Part shown: positions 29,433-38,038 of the stretch, one piece after another
Layout: every line of letters starts with the position of its first letter
Position numbering within the stretch: position 1 is the first letter of the stretch
Assembly: GCF_008124785.1 (NCBI RefSeq)
Contig: NZ_VNHU01000007.1
Location: 169,323 to 233,322 of the forward strand
From: Aquimarina intermedia
GTDB taxonomy: Bacteria > Bacteroidota > Bacteroidia > Flavobacteriales > Flavobacteriaceae
Direction: 5' to 3'
Length of the DNA stretch: 64,000 nucleotides
Position numbers and translations under genes: made by a program
The notes under the pieces: generated by a model
Seen by the model: the letters and a program-made list of their open reading frames with translations, nothing else
Database searches by the model: none
What the model was told of the DNA's origin: nothing

Positions 29433-29840
29433 TCAAAACAGTTCGCTGATTTTATCCAATATTGGTTGCGGACACAGCATAGGTTTCCTAGTTTTTGCAT
29501 CTACAAAAACTAAATCTGTAGACGCAGTTGTTAATAATTCTTCCTTTTGATTGTATATTTGATATTCGAACTGAATACGAAATGTAGGAATTTTCTTAAG
29601 GATAGTTTTAACAGTCAAAACATCGTCAAAGAAGGCAGATTTCTTAAATTTAAAAGCTAAAGTAAATACCGGAAGCATCACGCCATCATCTTCCATTGAT
29701 TTATAAGAGAATCCTAATTGGGATATCCAGTCAATTCTGGCGATTTCAAGGTATTTAGCATAATTGGAGTGGTGCACAACACCCATTTGATCAGTCTCTG
29801 AATAACGAACTTTTAGGGTAGATTTTGAGCTAATTGACAT
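29433..29840 (-). CDS. Hot-dog-fold acyl-CoA thioesterase (YbgC/4HBT type)
   Basis: A 135-residue protein with the YbgC-type signature RYSETDQMGVVHHSNYAKYLEIARIDW region (residues 10-36), including the catalytic Asp and the HHSNY segment. It hydrolyses acyl-CoA or acyl-ACP thioesters; chain length unknown. It is divergent from dnaA and convergent with yigZ. Confidence 0.9.
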   Translation of the reverse strand: MSISSKSTLKVRYSETDQMGVVHHSNYAKYLEIARIDWISQLGFSYKSMEDDGVMLPVFTLAFKFKKSAFFDDVLTVKTILKKIPTFRIQFEYQIYNQKEELLTTASTDLVFVDAKTRKPMLCPQPILDKISELF

Positions 29841-30033
29841 AAATATTAGTTAATTTTTTTAATTGGTTAGAACATAAGAATTTTATAAGTATGCGAAAAA
29901 AATAATTAAAATTCAACACCCATTAGATTTTTTTATTACAATATTTGTTCACATATTTGTCATGCAAAAAAGTAAGGAAGATTACATAGATTTCCAGATA
30001 ACAACCAATAAAGACAGAAACCTGAATACTATA

Positions 30034-31461
30034 ATGAATATAACTGCGCAATCGGTTTGGGAGAATTGTTTGTCTTTTATAGAAGACAATATTACTCCAC
30101 AAGCTTATAAAACTTGGTTTGAACCCATCAAAGCTGTAAAGCTTACGGATAGCGCTCTAAGTATTCAAGTTCCTAGTAAATTCTTTTACGAATGGCTAGA
30201 AGAACACTATGTGAATCTACTCAAGGTTTCACTAACACGTGAATTAGGAGAACATGCAAAATTGGTGTATGTTATCAAAATGGAAAATACATATGGGAAT
30301 AAAAAACCTTTTACAGAAAAAATTCCTAGTGCCAACAGAATGGCCGTTCGTTCTCAAGAAGTAGATGTTCCTGTTAAAAGTAGAAATCCAGAATTAAAGA
30401 ATCCTTTTATCATACCGGGGATTCGTAATGTAAAGATAGAATCACAACTCAACCCTAGTTATAATTTCGAAAATTTCTTAGAAGGAGATTCCAACCGATT
30501 AGCACGTTCAGCAGGAATGGCTGTGGCTAATAAACCTGGAGGAACATCATTCAACCCTTTACTTATTTTTGGAGGTGTTGGTCTTGGAAAAACCCATTTA
30601 GCACATGCTATTGGTGTTAATATCAAAGATAACTATCCTGAGAAAACTGTGCTTTATATTTCTGCTGAGAAGTTTACTCAGCAATATATCGAGTCGGTAA
30701 AAAAGAATAATCGAAACGATTTTATTCATTTTTATCAAATAATCGACGTGCTCATTGTTGATGATATTCAATTATTATCTGGAAAAGCAGGTACACAAGA
30801 TGTCTTCTTTCACATCTTTAACCACTTACATCAAAATGGAAAACAGGTAATTTTGACCAGTGATAAGGCTCCTGTTGATATGCAAGATATCGAACAGCGT
30901 CTACTATCTCGTTTTAAATGGGGGTTATCTGCAGAGTTGCATCAACCTGATTTTGAAACCAGAGTATCTATAATTAAAAATAAACTATATCGTGATGGTG
31001 TAGAAATGCCAGAAGATATTGTTGAATTTTTAGCCAATAATATCAAAACAAATATTCGAGAGCTTGAAGGGGCGATCATTTCCTTAATCGCACATTCTTC
31101 ATTCAACAAAAAAGACATAACTATAGATTTAGCCAAGGCTATTGTGGATAATTATGTAAAGAACACTAAGCGAGAAGTATCTATAGACTATATTCAAAAG
31201 GTAGTTAGCGATTATTTTCAAATGGATGTTGAGACATTACAGTCCAAAACAAGAAAGCGTCATATTGTACAAGCTCGCCAATTAGCTATGTTCTTTGCTA
31301 AAAAATTAACCAAAGCATCCCTAGCTAGTATCGGCACTCAAATCGGCAAGAGAGATCATGCTACAGTGTTACATGCCTGTAAAACCGTAGATAACCTTTC
31401 ATCAACTGATAAGCAATTTAGAAAATATGTCGAAGATTTAGGAAAAAAACTAACTCTATAA
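30034..31461 (+). CDS. dnaA: Chromosomal replication initiator DnaA
   Basis: A 475-residue initiator. Domain I is TAQSVWENCLSFIEDNITPQAYKTWF, with a variable linker to about 110. The AAA+ core has Walker A GGVGLGKTHLA, Walker B VLIVDDIQ and the arginine-finger region RLLSRFKWG. Domain IV has the DNA-binding signature GKRDHATVLHACK. ATG 30034 gives the usual N-terminus; an upstream ATG at 29962 would add 24 atypical residues. No TTATCCACA-type DnaA box was found in the upstream 120-base AT-rich gap, so oriC need not be here. Confidence 0.96.
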   Translation: MNITAQSVWENCLSFIEDNITPQAYKTWFEPIKAVKLTDSALSIQVPSKFFYEWLEEHYVNLLKVSLTRELGEHAKLVYVIKMENTYGNKKPFTEKIPSANRMAVRSQEVDVPVKSRNPELKNPFIIPGIRNVKIESQLNPSYNFENFLEGDSNRLARSAGMAVANKPGGTSFNPLLIFGGVGLGKTHLAHAIGVNIKDNYPEKTVLYISAEKFTQQYIESVKKNNRNDFIHFYQIIDVLIVDDIQLLSGKAGTQDVFFHIFNHLHQNGKQVILTSDKAPVDMQDIEQRLLSRFKWGLSAELHQPDFETRVSIIKNKLYRDGVEMPEDIVEFLANNIKTNIRELEGAIISLIAHSSFNKKDITIDLAKAIVDNYVKNTKREVSIDYIQKVVSDYFQMDVETLQSKTRKRHIVQARQLAMFFAKKLTKASLASIGTQIGKRDHATVLHACKTVDNLSSTDKQFRKYVEDLGKKLTL

Positions 31462-31522
31462 TCTCAGTATCTCTTTCAGATTGGTTTTATTCAAAAGCTG
31501 TTTCTTTTAAATATTCTACCTT

Positions 31523-31990
31523 ATGAAGACTAAAATCCTTATGGTTTGTTTAGGTAATATTTGCCGATCACCATTAGCCGAAGGTATACTTACCTCAAAA
31601 TTAGATCCTACACGTTATGAAATACAATCTAGCGGAACTAGCAATTATCATATCGGAGGTCTCCCTGACCGAAGATCAATAGACATTGCTAAAAAATATG
31701 GAATAGATTTGACAAATCAACGTGCTGCACAATTTACTGTTGAAGATTTTGATAAATTCACCTACATATTTGCGATGGATCAAGCCAATAAAGATAATTT
31801 ACAAAAACTCGCAAGAAACGATGAGGATAAACTAAAGATTCGCTTAATTATGGATCTGGTTTATCCTGATGAAAATGTAGAGGTTCCCGACCCCTACTAT
31901 GGTGGAGAGCAAGGATTTGAAGATGTCTTTAAAATGCTTGACAAAGCTTCAGATATATTAGTAACACAACTGGAGCGTGGCACTCTTTAG
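31523..31990 (+). CDS. Low-molecular-weight protein-tyrosine phosphatase
   Basis: A 155-residue phosphatase with the P-loop CLGNICRS: nucleophile Cys9 and Arg15, and general acid Asp123 in VPDPYYGG. Such enzymes act on phosphotyrosine, in bacteria often on exopolysaccharide kinases, or on low-molecular-weight substrates. It lies 61 bases after dnaA on the same strand. Confidence 0.93.
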   Translation: MKTKILMVCLGNICRSPLAEGILTSKLDPTRYEIQSSGTSNYHIGGLPDRRSIDIAKKYGIDLTNQRAAQFTVEDFDKFTYIFAMDQANKDNLQKLARNDEDKLKIRLIMDLVYPDENVEVPDPYYGGEQGFEDVFKMLDKASDILVTQLERGTL

Positions 31991-32200
31991 ATTTTGCCAA
32001 GTAAATTTTAAAAATTCCCAAGCACTTTTTTAAGACTGCAAAAGGTAGTTCTATCTGATTTACAAAAAAATTAGTACTATTGTAACCTATCAGAGTATAA
32101 CATACATTGTTAATCATGTAATATAACCCAACTCTGTTACGTGATCGTTTTACAGACTAAATGTAATTGAATTTAACCGAAGAATGCCAAATAATAATCT

Positions 32201-32929
32201 ATGGAATCAAAACCATTAAATCCAAAAGGTCGCTTATACTTAATTCCAACTCGTCTAGGAGATGATGTTCCCTTAGAAGTTCTCCCTATATCTATAAAAA
32301 AGGTTTTAGAACAGGTAAATCATTATATCGTTGAAAACGAAAAGCCAGCAAGACGTTTTATAAAAAAAATCAGTCCCAGCAAAGCGCAACGCTCCTTAAT
32401 TATCAATACAGTGAATAAATACACCAGTGCTGAAGAGATGCCCGGGTTTCTGGCTCCCTGCTTTAACGGTGAATCGGTAGGATTGTTATCTGATGCAGGT
32501 TGTCCAGGAATTGCTGATCCAGGAGCAGAAATAATTAGAATGGCCCACGAAAAAGATATTCAGGTGACTCCTTTGGTTGGCCCATCTTCTATCTTACTAG
32601 CTATGATGAGTAGCGGTATGAATGGACAGAACTTCGCTTTTAACGGATACCTGCCCATAGATAAACAAGAACGCAAATCCACGATTAAATCCTTGGAGAG
32701 AATCTCATTAGAAAAAAATCAAGCGCAATTGTTTATTGAAACGCCTTACCGTAATGATAAGATGTTTGAGGATTTGAAAACTATCTTACATGCAAGCACA
32801 CGGTTATGTATCGCTTGCGATATTACCCTGACTACAGAATATATTGTGACAAAAACTATCGAAGATTGGAAAAAAACACCAGTGGATCTACACAAACGCC
32901 CTGCAATGTTTATCATCCAAAGAGACTAA
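32201..32929 (+). CDS. SAM-dependent tetrapyrrole-methylase-family protein (RsmI-like, short)
   Basis: A 242-residue protein of the corrin/porphyrin methylase fold. It has LYLIPTRLGDD, GLLSDAGCPGIADPGAE and VGPSSILLAMMSSGMNGQNFAFNGYLP, as in 16S rRNA 2'-O-methyltransferase RsmI but shorter and more divergent. Bacteroidota often carry this paralogue. The target is uncertain: rRNA 2'-O-methylation by analogy. About 210 bases upstream hold no gene. Confidence 0.85.
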   Translation: MESKPLNPKGRLYLIPTRLGDDVPLEVLPISIKKVLEQVNHYIVENEKPARRFIKKISPSKAQRSLIINTVNKYTSAEEMPGFLAPCFNGESVGLLSDAGCPGIADPGAEIIRMAHEKDIQVTPLVGPSSILLAMMSSGMNGQNFAFNGYLPIDKQERKSTIKSLERISLEKNQAQLFIETPYRNDKMFEDLKTILHASTRLCIACDITLTTEYIVTKTIEDWKKTPVDLHKRPAMFIIQRD

Positions 32930-33044
32930 TAGTAACAAACATACTCTACTGCGTATTCAACGGCATAAATTTGAACCCACACTTATTACCGAATTTAATC
33001 AGCAGATAGATACATTTTGAAAAGTAAAAAAGTTACAAACAAAA

Positions 33045-33689
33045 CTAAAGTGTAGCTTTAGCTTTACGATTTGCAATAACATACGAAGTGTCATACCCGG
33101 CAAATCGCTTCATGTAGTAGCGTATAGTGGTTCCAAAAGCATCTTCAAAGCCAGACACTCCTCCACTACGCAAATACTCTTTAACAGCCCCAGGACCTGC
33201 CAAGTGAGCTGCCGCCAGGATACCGGACTCTGTTACCTCAACGCCATTCATTCTGCGTCCAACAAACCATTTGATATCACGACGTAAGACCCATTTATTT
33301 CTTGCTGAATTAGCGTAGAAAGCCTTTTCCTGAAGTTCTGGTGAATTTAGAAATTTCTTGGTATCTCTAATACCAATTAAGGCTAGTGTACCTTTTCCAA
33401 ATTGATATTTACCCAGGTATCCAAATTGATTGATAACCCCGTAATCCCCTCTTGACTCTTTAAAAGCAACCGCTTCTTTAAAGCCTATGTAGGATTTTCC
33501 GAGATTTGGCGAAATAAAAGAATCTGATGTTGTTTCTTCAATTTCATTAAAATTAGGTGCTATGTATAACAGATCTAATCCTGAAGTACTGTATGCACTA
33601 AAATCGGTTGATTTTTTGGTTGTGAAACTAGGCAATAAACCTCCACCTACAAGTAACACTATCGATAATCCTAATACCTTTTTTATCAT
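33045..33689 (-). CDS. Secreted lysozyme-like (transglycosylase-type) protein
   Basis: A 214-residue exported protein with N-terminal signal/anchor MIKKVLGLSIVLLVGGGLLPSF. The conserved core reads FKESRGDYGVINQFGYLGKYQFG, a lytic-transglycosylase-type arrangement with a candidate catalytic Glu followed by G-K-Y-Q, and then AAHLAGPGAVKEYL. Peptidoglycan cleavage is inferred from this pattern. ATG 33689 is preferred to one 39 bases upstream because it directly starts the signal peptide and a promoter box lies 60 bases upstream. Confidence 0.7.
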   Translation of the reverse strand: MIKKVLGLSIVLLVGGGLLPSFTTKKSTDFSAYSTSGLDLLYIAPNFNEIEETTSDSFISPNLGKSYIGFKEAVAFKESRGDYGVINQFGYLGKYQFGKGTLALIGIRDTKKFLNSPELQEKAFYANSARNKWVLRRDIKWFVGRRMNGVEVTESGILAAAHLAGPGAVKEYLRSGGVSGFEDAFGTTIRYYMKRFAGYDTSYVIANRKAKATL

Positions 33690-33748
33690 ATAAAAAATTT
33701 CTAAGTAGCCATCAAAAGATGTCCCCATCTACTTAAATTTTTGCCGTG

Positions 33749-33756
33749 CAAATATA
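33749..33756 (-). promoter_or_regulatory. Putative -7 box of the lysozyme-like gene
   Basis: The - strand reads TATATTTG (TAnnTTTG), giving a leader of about 55 bases to ATG 33689. No clear -33 TTG. Confidence 0.35.
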
Positions 33757-33991
33757 CAATCTTTTTTTTGATAGGTCTTTATACTGTGTTAAAGTATTTA
33801 TAATATTGATAAACAATGATTTACATCATAACCAACATGTGGTAAAATCAATGAGAGTGTCAAGGAAAACAGGGATTAACAGAAGCATGTATCTCTAAAA
33901 ATAGACTTAGAAAGAAGGTATCACCAGCTATAACTTTGTTAAAACAATAGATAAAATTTATGATTCTCTTACAAAAGCTTTAAGAAAATTC

Positions 33992-35035
33992 CTACCTGTT
34001 GATTTTCTGCTTATTGATCCATTTTACGTACTGTGCTTTATTGCGATTATGTTGTGCCATATTTTTTGCAAACATATGATATCCGGGTTTTTCTACATTT
34101 GCTACAAAAAAGAAAAAATCATGCGATTCATGGTTCAAAACAGCGTCAATTGAAGATATATCCGGCATTGTAATAGGGCCCGGTGGTAGCGCTACATTTC
34201 TATAGGTGTTATACGGACTTTCTATTTCTAAATCTTTATACAACACTCTTTTAATTACCATGTCCCAGTCGTCATTCTTTTTTTTAATCGCATAAATGAC
34301 CGTAGGATCTGCATCTAATTTCCAACCTTTTTTATAACGGTTCATATACACACCGGCTACACGAGGACGTTCATCCACACGCGCTGTTTCTTTTTGTACA
34401 ATAGAAGCTATGGTAATAACCTCCTGTTTTGATAATCCAATAGCATTCGCTTTCGATTCGCGAGCGTCATTCCAAAAAGCGGTATATTCTTTATACATAC
34501 GATCTCTAAAGCCTTCTGCCGAGGTATTCCAGAAAAACTCATACTTATTAGGAATATACATTGCCAAAGCATTCTCCAATGAAAAATTATGCGCCTTTAA
34601 GTAAGAAGTATTTTTAAAAGCTTTCAGTAGAGACAAACTATCCGCTTCTATTTGCTCTGATATACGTCCCGCCAGATTTTCTAATCGTTCTTGATTATTA
34701 AAGGTGACCTTAACAGGAACATTTTTACTCCTCAAAGTATTAACAATTTCATTATTATTCTGATGTTTATAGAGAATAAAATGACCAGCTTTGATGTTTT
34801 GGATATATCCTTTTCTTCTGGCTATTCTGTCAAAACTATATATATCTTTAATATACGGACTTATTAACTCAATAAACTCCGTATATGTAGCATCTGTAGG
34901 GATATATACTTCTGCTGTTTTACTTTCAAATTTGGTATTTGGAGAAAAAACAGCATCATACACATAATATGCAAAAACACTTCCGGCAATGATACCCATC
35001 AACCCAATAACTAATAAAATTTTCTTTATGTACAT
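33992..35035 (-). CDS. mltG: Endolytic murein transglycosylase MltG
   Basis: A 347-residue inner-membrane enzyme that cleaves nascent glycan strands and sets their length. One N-terminal TM helix is followed by a LysM-like/YceG domain. The catalytic Glu is in ASIVQKETARVDE, followed by VAGVYMNR, LDADPTVIYA, SPYNTYRN and GLPPGPI-like VALPPGPITMP. It overlaps the upstream acetyltransferase by 10 bases and sits in a dapF-GNAT-mltG run, a peptidoglycan-related grouping. Confidence 0.94.
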   Translation of the reverse strand: MYIKKILLVIGLMGIIAGSVFAYYVYDAVFSPNTKFESKTAEVYIPTDATYTEFIELISPYIKDIYSFDRIARRKGYIQNIKAGHFILYKHQNNNEIVNTLRSKNVPVKVTFNNQERLENLAGRISEQIEADSLSLLKAFKNTSYLKAHNFSLENALAMYIPNKYEFFWNTSAEGFRDRMYKEYTAFWNDARESKANAIGLSKQEVITIASIVQKETARVDERPRVAGVYMNRYKKGWKLDADPTVIYAIKKKNDDWDMVIKRVLYKDLEIESPYNTYRNVALPPGPITMPDISSIDAVLNHESHDFFFFVANVEKPGYHMFAKNMAQHNRNKAQYVKWINKQKINR

Positions 35036-35556
35036 ACTTTAATTAATTGATACAATATTTCGTCTTGAAACCCATCTTTATATCGATTCCAATCCTTTTT
35101 CACTCCAACTTTTAAAAAATCATTTGCCTCAAATAGCGTTCTGCTTCTAGTATTATTTCCAGACACATTGGCGTACAACTGATGCACATGTAAATATGCA
35201 AAACTATACTTTATTACTAACTGTAAGGCTTCAGATCCATAACCTTTACCTCTATTATTTGCATTGGCTACAACTATTCCCACTCCCACTCGACCATGTT
35301 TAGGGTTAAAATCATACAGGTCAATTAGCCCTAAAACTTCAGCATCATTTTTACAAATTACCAAACGTAGTTGTTTTGCTTCATAGATATCCTGATGTGA
35401 ATTTTCCAGATATTGCTTTATTAAGAATTTTGAATACGGAGTCTGTGTTGAGCTTAGTTCCCAAATCTCTTCATCATTTTCTATTGTATATAAAAAATCA
35501 AGATCTGTTGGTTCCAAGGCCCGTAAATAAACTGACTCTCCTTTTAAGGTTACCAT
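35026..35556 (-). CDS. GNAT-family acetyltransferase (RimL/SpeG-like)
   Basis: A 176-residue acetyltransferase of the RimJ/RimL/SpeG type. It starts LKGESVYLRALEPTDLDFLY and has GLIDLYDFNPKHGRVGVGI, the acetyl-CoA loop NNRGKGYGSEAL and the late NTRSRTLFEANDF. Substrate (ribosomal protein, polyamine or other) not decidable. It overlaps dapF by 7 bases upstream and mltG by 10 bases downstream, so the three genes are translationally coupled. Confidence 0.87.
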   Translation of the reverse strand: MVTLKGESVYLRALEPTDLDFLYTIENDEEIWELSSTQTPYSKFLIKQYLENSHQDIYEAKQLRLVICKNDAEVLGLIDLYDFNPKHGRVGVGIVVANANNRGKGYGSEALQLVIKYSFAYLHVHQLYANVSGNNTRSRTLFEANDFLKVGVKKDWNRYKDGFQDEILYQLIKVCT

Positions 35557-36338
35557 ACAATTTCTCCTTTAAAAACAAACGTAGCTGGTCCGCTCAAAAT
35601 AACATCCTTATAAGTGCCATCAGTATCCTTAGCAAATGAAACACTAAGATCCCCTCCCGGAGTATTTACATTGATAGTATTCAAAGCTGTTTTTTTAATT
35701 GCATGCATCGCCAGAGCTACAGCGGTTACACCCGTACCACAAGATAAAGTCTCATCCTCCACCCCGCGTTCATAAGTTCTCACCTTAAAAAAGTCTGGGG
35801 CCAGTTGTTGAACAAAGTTTACATTTGTTCCTTCTTCAAAATAGGGAGCTCCTCGTCTAATGGCTCTCCCTTCTTTAAAAACATCCACGCTAGCAACATC
35901 CGAAACCATACTTATATGATGGGGTGACCCCGTATTCAAAAAAAGATGAGACGCATAGACTTCTATATTGTTGACATCCTGCATTTGTAGGGTTACGATT
36001 TCATTTTTTACCGTAGCATAATGCTTCCCATCAATAGCAGTAAAAGTTGCTTTATCATCGATTAACCCTAATTTTTGAGCAAAAGCAACTAAGCATCGCC
36101 CTCCGTTGCCACACATTGAACTTTTATTTCCATCTGCATTATAGTAAACCATCTTAAAATCATCTTCGACATCTTCCGGATTCTCCAAAAGCATGAGACC
36201 GTCTGCACCAATACCAAACTTCCTGTCACAAAGTCTTGCAACATTTTTGGTATCATTTTTGGAGATTAATTGTTGTCGATTATCAATGATTATAAAGTCA
36301 TTACCAGTTCCCTGATATTTATAAAATGTACACTTCAT
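35550..36338 (-). CDS. dapF: Diaminopimelate epimerase DapF
   Basis: A 262-residue racemase-fold enzyme converting LL- to meso-diaminopimelate for peptidoglycan and lysine. The two catalytic Cys are in NADGNKSSMCGNGGRC and ETLSCGTGVTAVA; YQGTGNDF opens the protein. It heads the dapF-GNAT-mltG run and has its own promoter box 18 bases upstream. Confidence 0.95.
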   Translation of the reverse strand: MKCTFYKYQGTGNDFIIIDNRQQLISKNDTKNVARLCDRKFGIGADGLMLLENPEDVEDDFKMVYYNADGNKSSMCGNGGRCLVAFAQKLGLIDDKATFTAIDGKHYATVKNEIVTLQMQDVNNIEVYASHLFLNTGSPHHISMVSDVASVDVFKEGRAIRRGAPYFEEGTNVNFVQQLAPDFFKVRTYERGVEDETLSCGTGVTAVALAMHAIKKTALNTINVNTPGGDLSVSFAKDTDGTYKDVILSGPATFVFKGEIVW

Positions 36339-36355
36339 GGAATATGCTTAAACCG

Positions 36356-36363
36356 CAAAGGTA
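36356..36363 (-). promoter_or_regulatory. Putative -7 box of dapF
   Basis: The - strand reads TACCTTTG (TAnnTTTG), 18 bases before ATG 36338. It would drive the dapF-GNAT-mltG operon. Confidence 0.4.
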
Positions 36364-36491
36364 CAAAGATTGTTGACATATTTTCATTGTTAAGATCGCG
36401 TTAAAATGTAATTAAATAATGTTTTAGTTGTAATTTTAAAAGTTAATCGTAGTCAATAACAATACAAGTTGAATCAAAAAAGAGAAAGAAG

Positions 36492-37907
36492 ATGAAAAAA
36501 TTTTTGAGCTTACTAATTGTGGCTGTACTCGCAGGAACCATTACGCTGGGTGCATATAAAATGTTTCTTGAAGAAGAAACTACTACAGTAGCAACAACAT
36601 CTGCAGCACGTCCATCGTTTATACCCGCTTCATATACATCAACAGCTGGTTATACGCCGGCCAATATTGATTTTACCGTTGCTGCTCAAAAAACTGTAAA
36701 TGCTGTGGTACACGTAAAGCAATATGGAACGACCCGCACACCGCGTAATTTAATGGAGTTCTTACGTAACGGTGGTGGTTCATCACAAGAACGTCGTATC
36801 CAAGGAGCAGGATCTGGTGTTATTATTACCGAGGACGGCTACATTGTAACCAATAATCATGTGATTGCTGGAGCATCAGAACTGGAAGTAACTCTCAATA
36901 ATAATAAATCATACAAAGCAGAGGTTATCGGTACTTCTCCCCAATCAGATATTGCCTTGTTAAAGATTGAATCTAACGAAAAATTGACTTACATACCTTT
37001 TGGTGACAGCAACGCTGCAAAAATTGGGGAATGGGTTCTCGCCGTTGGTAACCCTTTTAACCTGACCTCCACCGTGACCGCCGGTATTATAAGTGCAAAA
37101 TCGAGAGACTTAAATGAATATGATGATAACATTCAATCTTTTATACAAACAGATGCAGCTATAAATCCGGGAAATAGCGGAGGTGCTTTGGTAAATGGGA
37201 AGGGAGAACTCATTGGAATCAACACTGCTATCACTTCTCAAACAGGAAGTTATGTTGGTTATGCTTTTGCAGTACCTTCAAATAATGCCAAAAAAATCAT
37301 AGATGATATCATCGAATTTGGCGAAGTACAACGTGGTATCCTAGGTATCCGTGGAGGTAATATAACTCCAAAGACTATGGAAGAATATGATCTGACTGAG
37401 TCACAAGGTGTATTTGTCGCATATGTCGATGAAGATAGTGGAGCTAAAAAGGCTGGATTAAAAGAAGGCGATTTGATAAAAGAAATTGACGGTTTACCTA
37501 TTCGTAAATTTGCAGATTTGACAGGCTACGTAAATAGCAAACGTCCGGATGATATCATACAGGTGAAAGTTTTGAGGAAACGAAGAGAATTGACACTTCC
37601 GGTTACATTAACTAAATATGAAATTCAGGCGTATCATATCAAAGATGTAGGCGTAGAGGTTATTAATCCACCTAAAGGATATTTAGAAAAATTTAATCTT
37701 GATCATGGAGTAGTTATTAATAAGGCGCTAAGTCCTAGAATGCAACGTTATGATCTTAAAGGCATTGTGATTACAGAGGTTGACAATAAAAAAGTGAATT
37801 CTGTTTTGGAAGTAAAGAATATTATTGACAGTAAATCAGAAAATGAAGATATCATTATAAGCTTGGTGGATCGTAATGGAACTAAACGAGAGTTTATTTT
37901 TAATTAA
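36492..37907 (+). CDS. HtrA/Deg-type periplasmic serine protease
   Basis: A 471-residue protease with an N-terminal signal/anchor (MKKFLSLLIVAVLAGTITLG). The trypsin-like triad is His123 (NNHVIAG), Asp153 (SDIALLK) and Ser229 (NPGNSGGAL). A PDZ domain follows at about 275-370 and a second, more divergent one at 385-471. It degrades or refolds damaged envelope proteins. A GA-rich stretch just upstream of the ATG could act as a ribosome site. A strong terminator follows. Confidence 0.94.
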   Translation: MKKFLSLLIVAVLAGTITLGAYKMFLEEETTTVATTSAARPSFIPASYTSTAGYTPANIDFTVAAQKTVNAVVHVKQYGTTRTPRNLMEFLRNGGGSSQERRIQGAGSGVIITEDGYIVTNNHVIAGASELEVTLNNNKSYKAEVIGTSPQSDIALLKIESNEKLTYIPFGDSNAAKIGEWVLAVGNPFNLTSTVTAGIISAKSRDLNEYDDNIQSFIQTDAAINPGNSGGALVNGKGELIGINTAITSQTGSYVGYAFAVPSNNAKKIIDDIIEFGEVQRGILGIRGGNITPKTMEEYDLTESQGVFVAYVDEDSGAKKAGLKEGDLIKEIDGLPIRKFADLTGYVNSKRPDDIIQVKVLRKRRELTLPVTLTKYEIQAYHIKDVGVEVINPPKGYLEKFNLDHGVVINKALSPRMQRYDLKGIVITEVDNKKVNSVLEVKNIIDSKSENEDIIISLVDRNGTKREFIFN

Positions 37908-37926
37908 ACTTAAACGTTTTAAAACT

Positions 37927-37960
37927 AATCCCAATATATTATTTGTATTGGGATTTTTTT
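37927..37960 (+). terminator. Terminator of the HtrA gene
   Basis: Ten-bp arms AATCCCAATA (37927-37936) and TATTGGGATT (37946-37955), followed by a T-run to 37960. Confidence 0.85.
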
Positions 37961-37995
37961 ATACAAAAAACTTTCACGAAAACGTTTGAAATATA

Positions 37996-38003
37996 TACTT
38001 TTG
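37996..38003 (+). promoter_or_regulatory. Putative -7 box of gap
   Basis: TACTTTTG (TAnnTTTG), 35 bases before ATG 38039. It lies inside an upstream in-frame extension of gap, so the start at 38039 is preferred. Confidence 0.45.
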
Positions 38004-38038
38004 CACGAAATTTCATCATTGTAAAAACACAACACAGT

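Noticed and set aside
29841..30033. Replication origin next to dnaA
   Set aside because: AT-rich, but no TTATCCACA-like DnaA boxes or clusters seen; dnaA is often not at oriC in Bacteroidota.
37943..38038. Longer N-terminus for gap
   Set aside because: The extension runs through the -7 promoter box and follows directly on the HtrA terminator.
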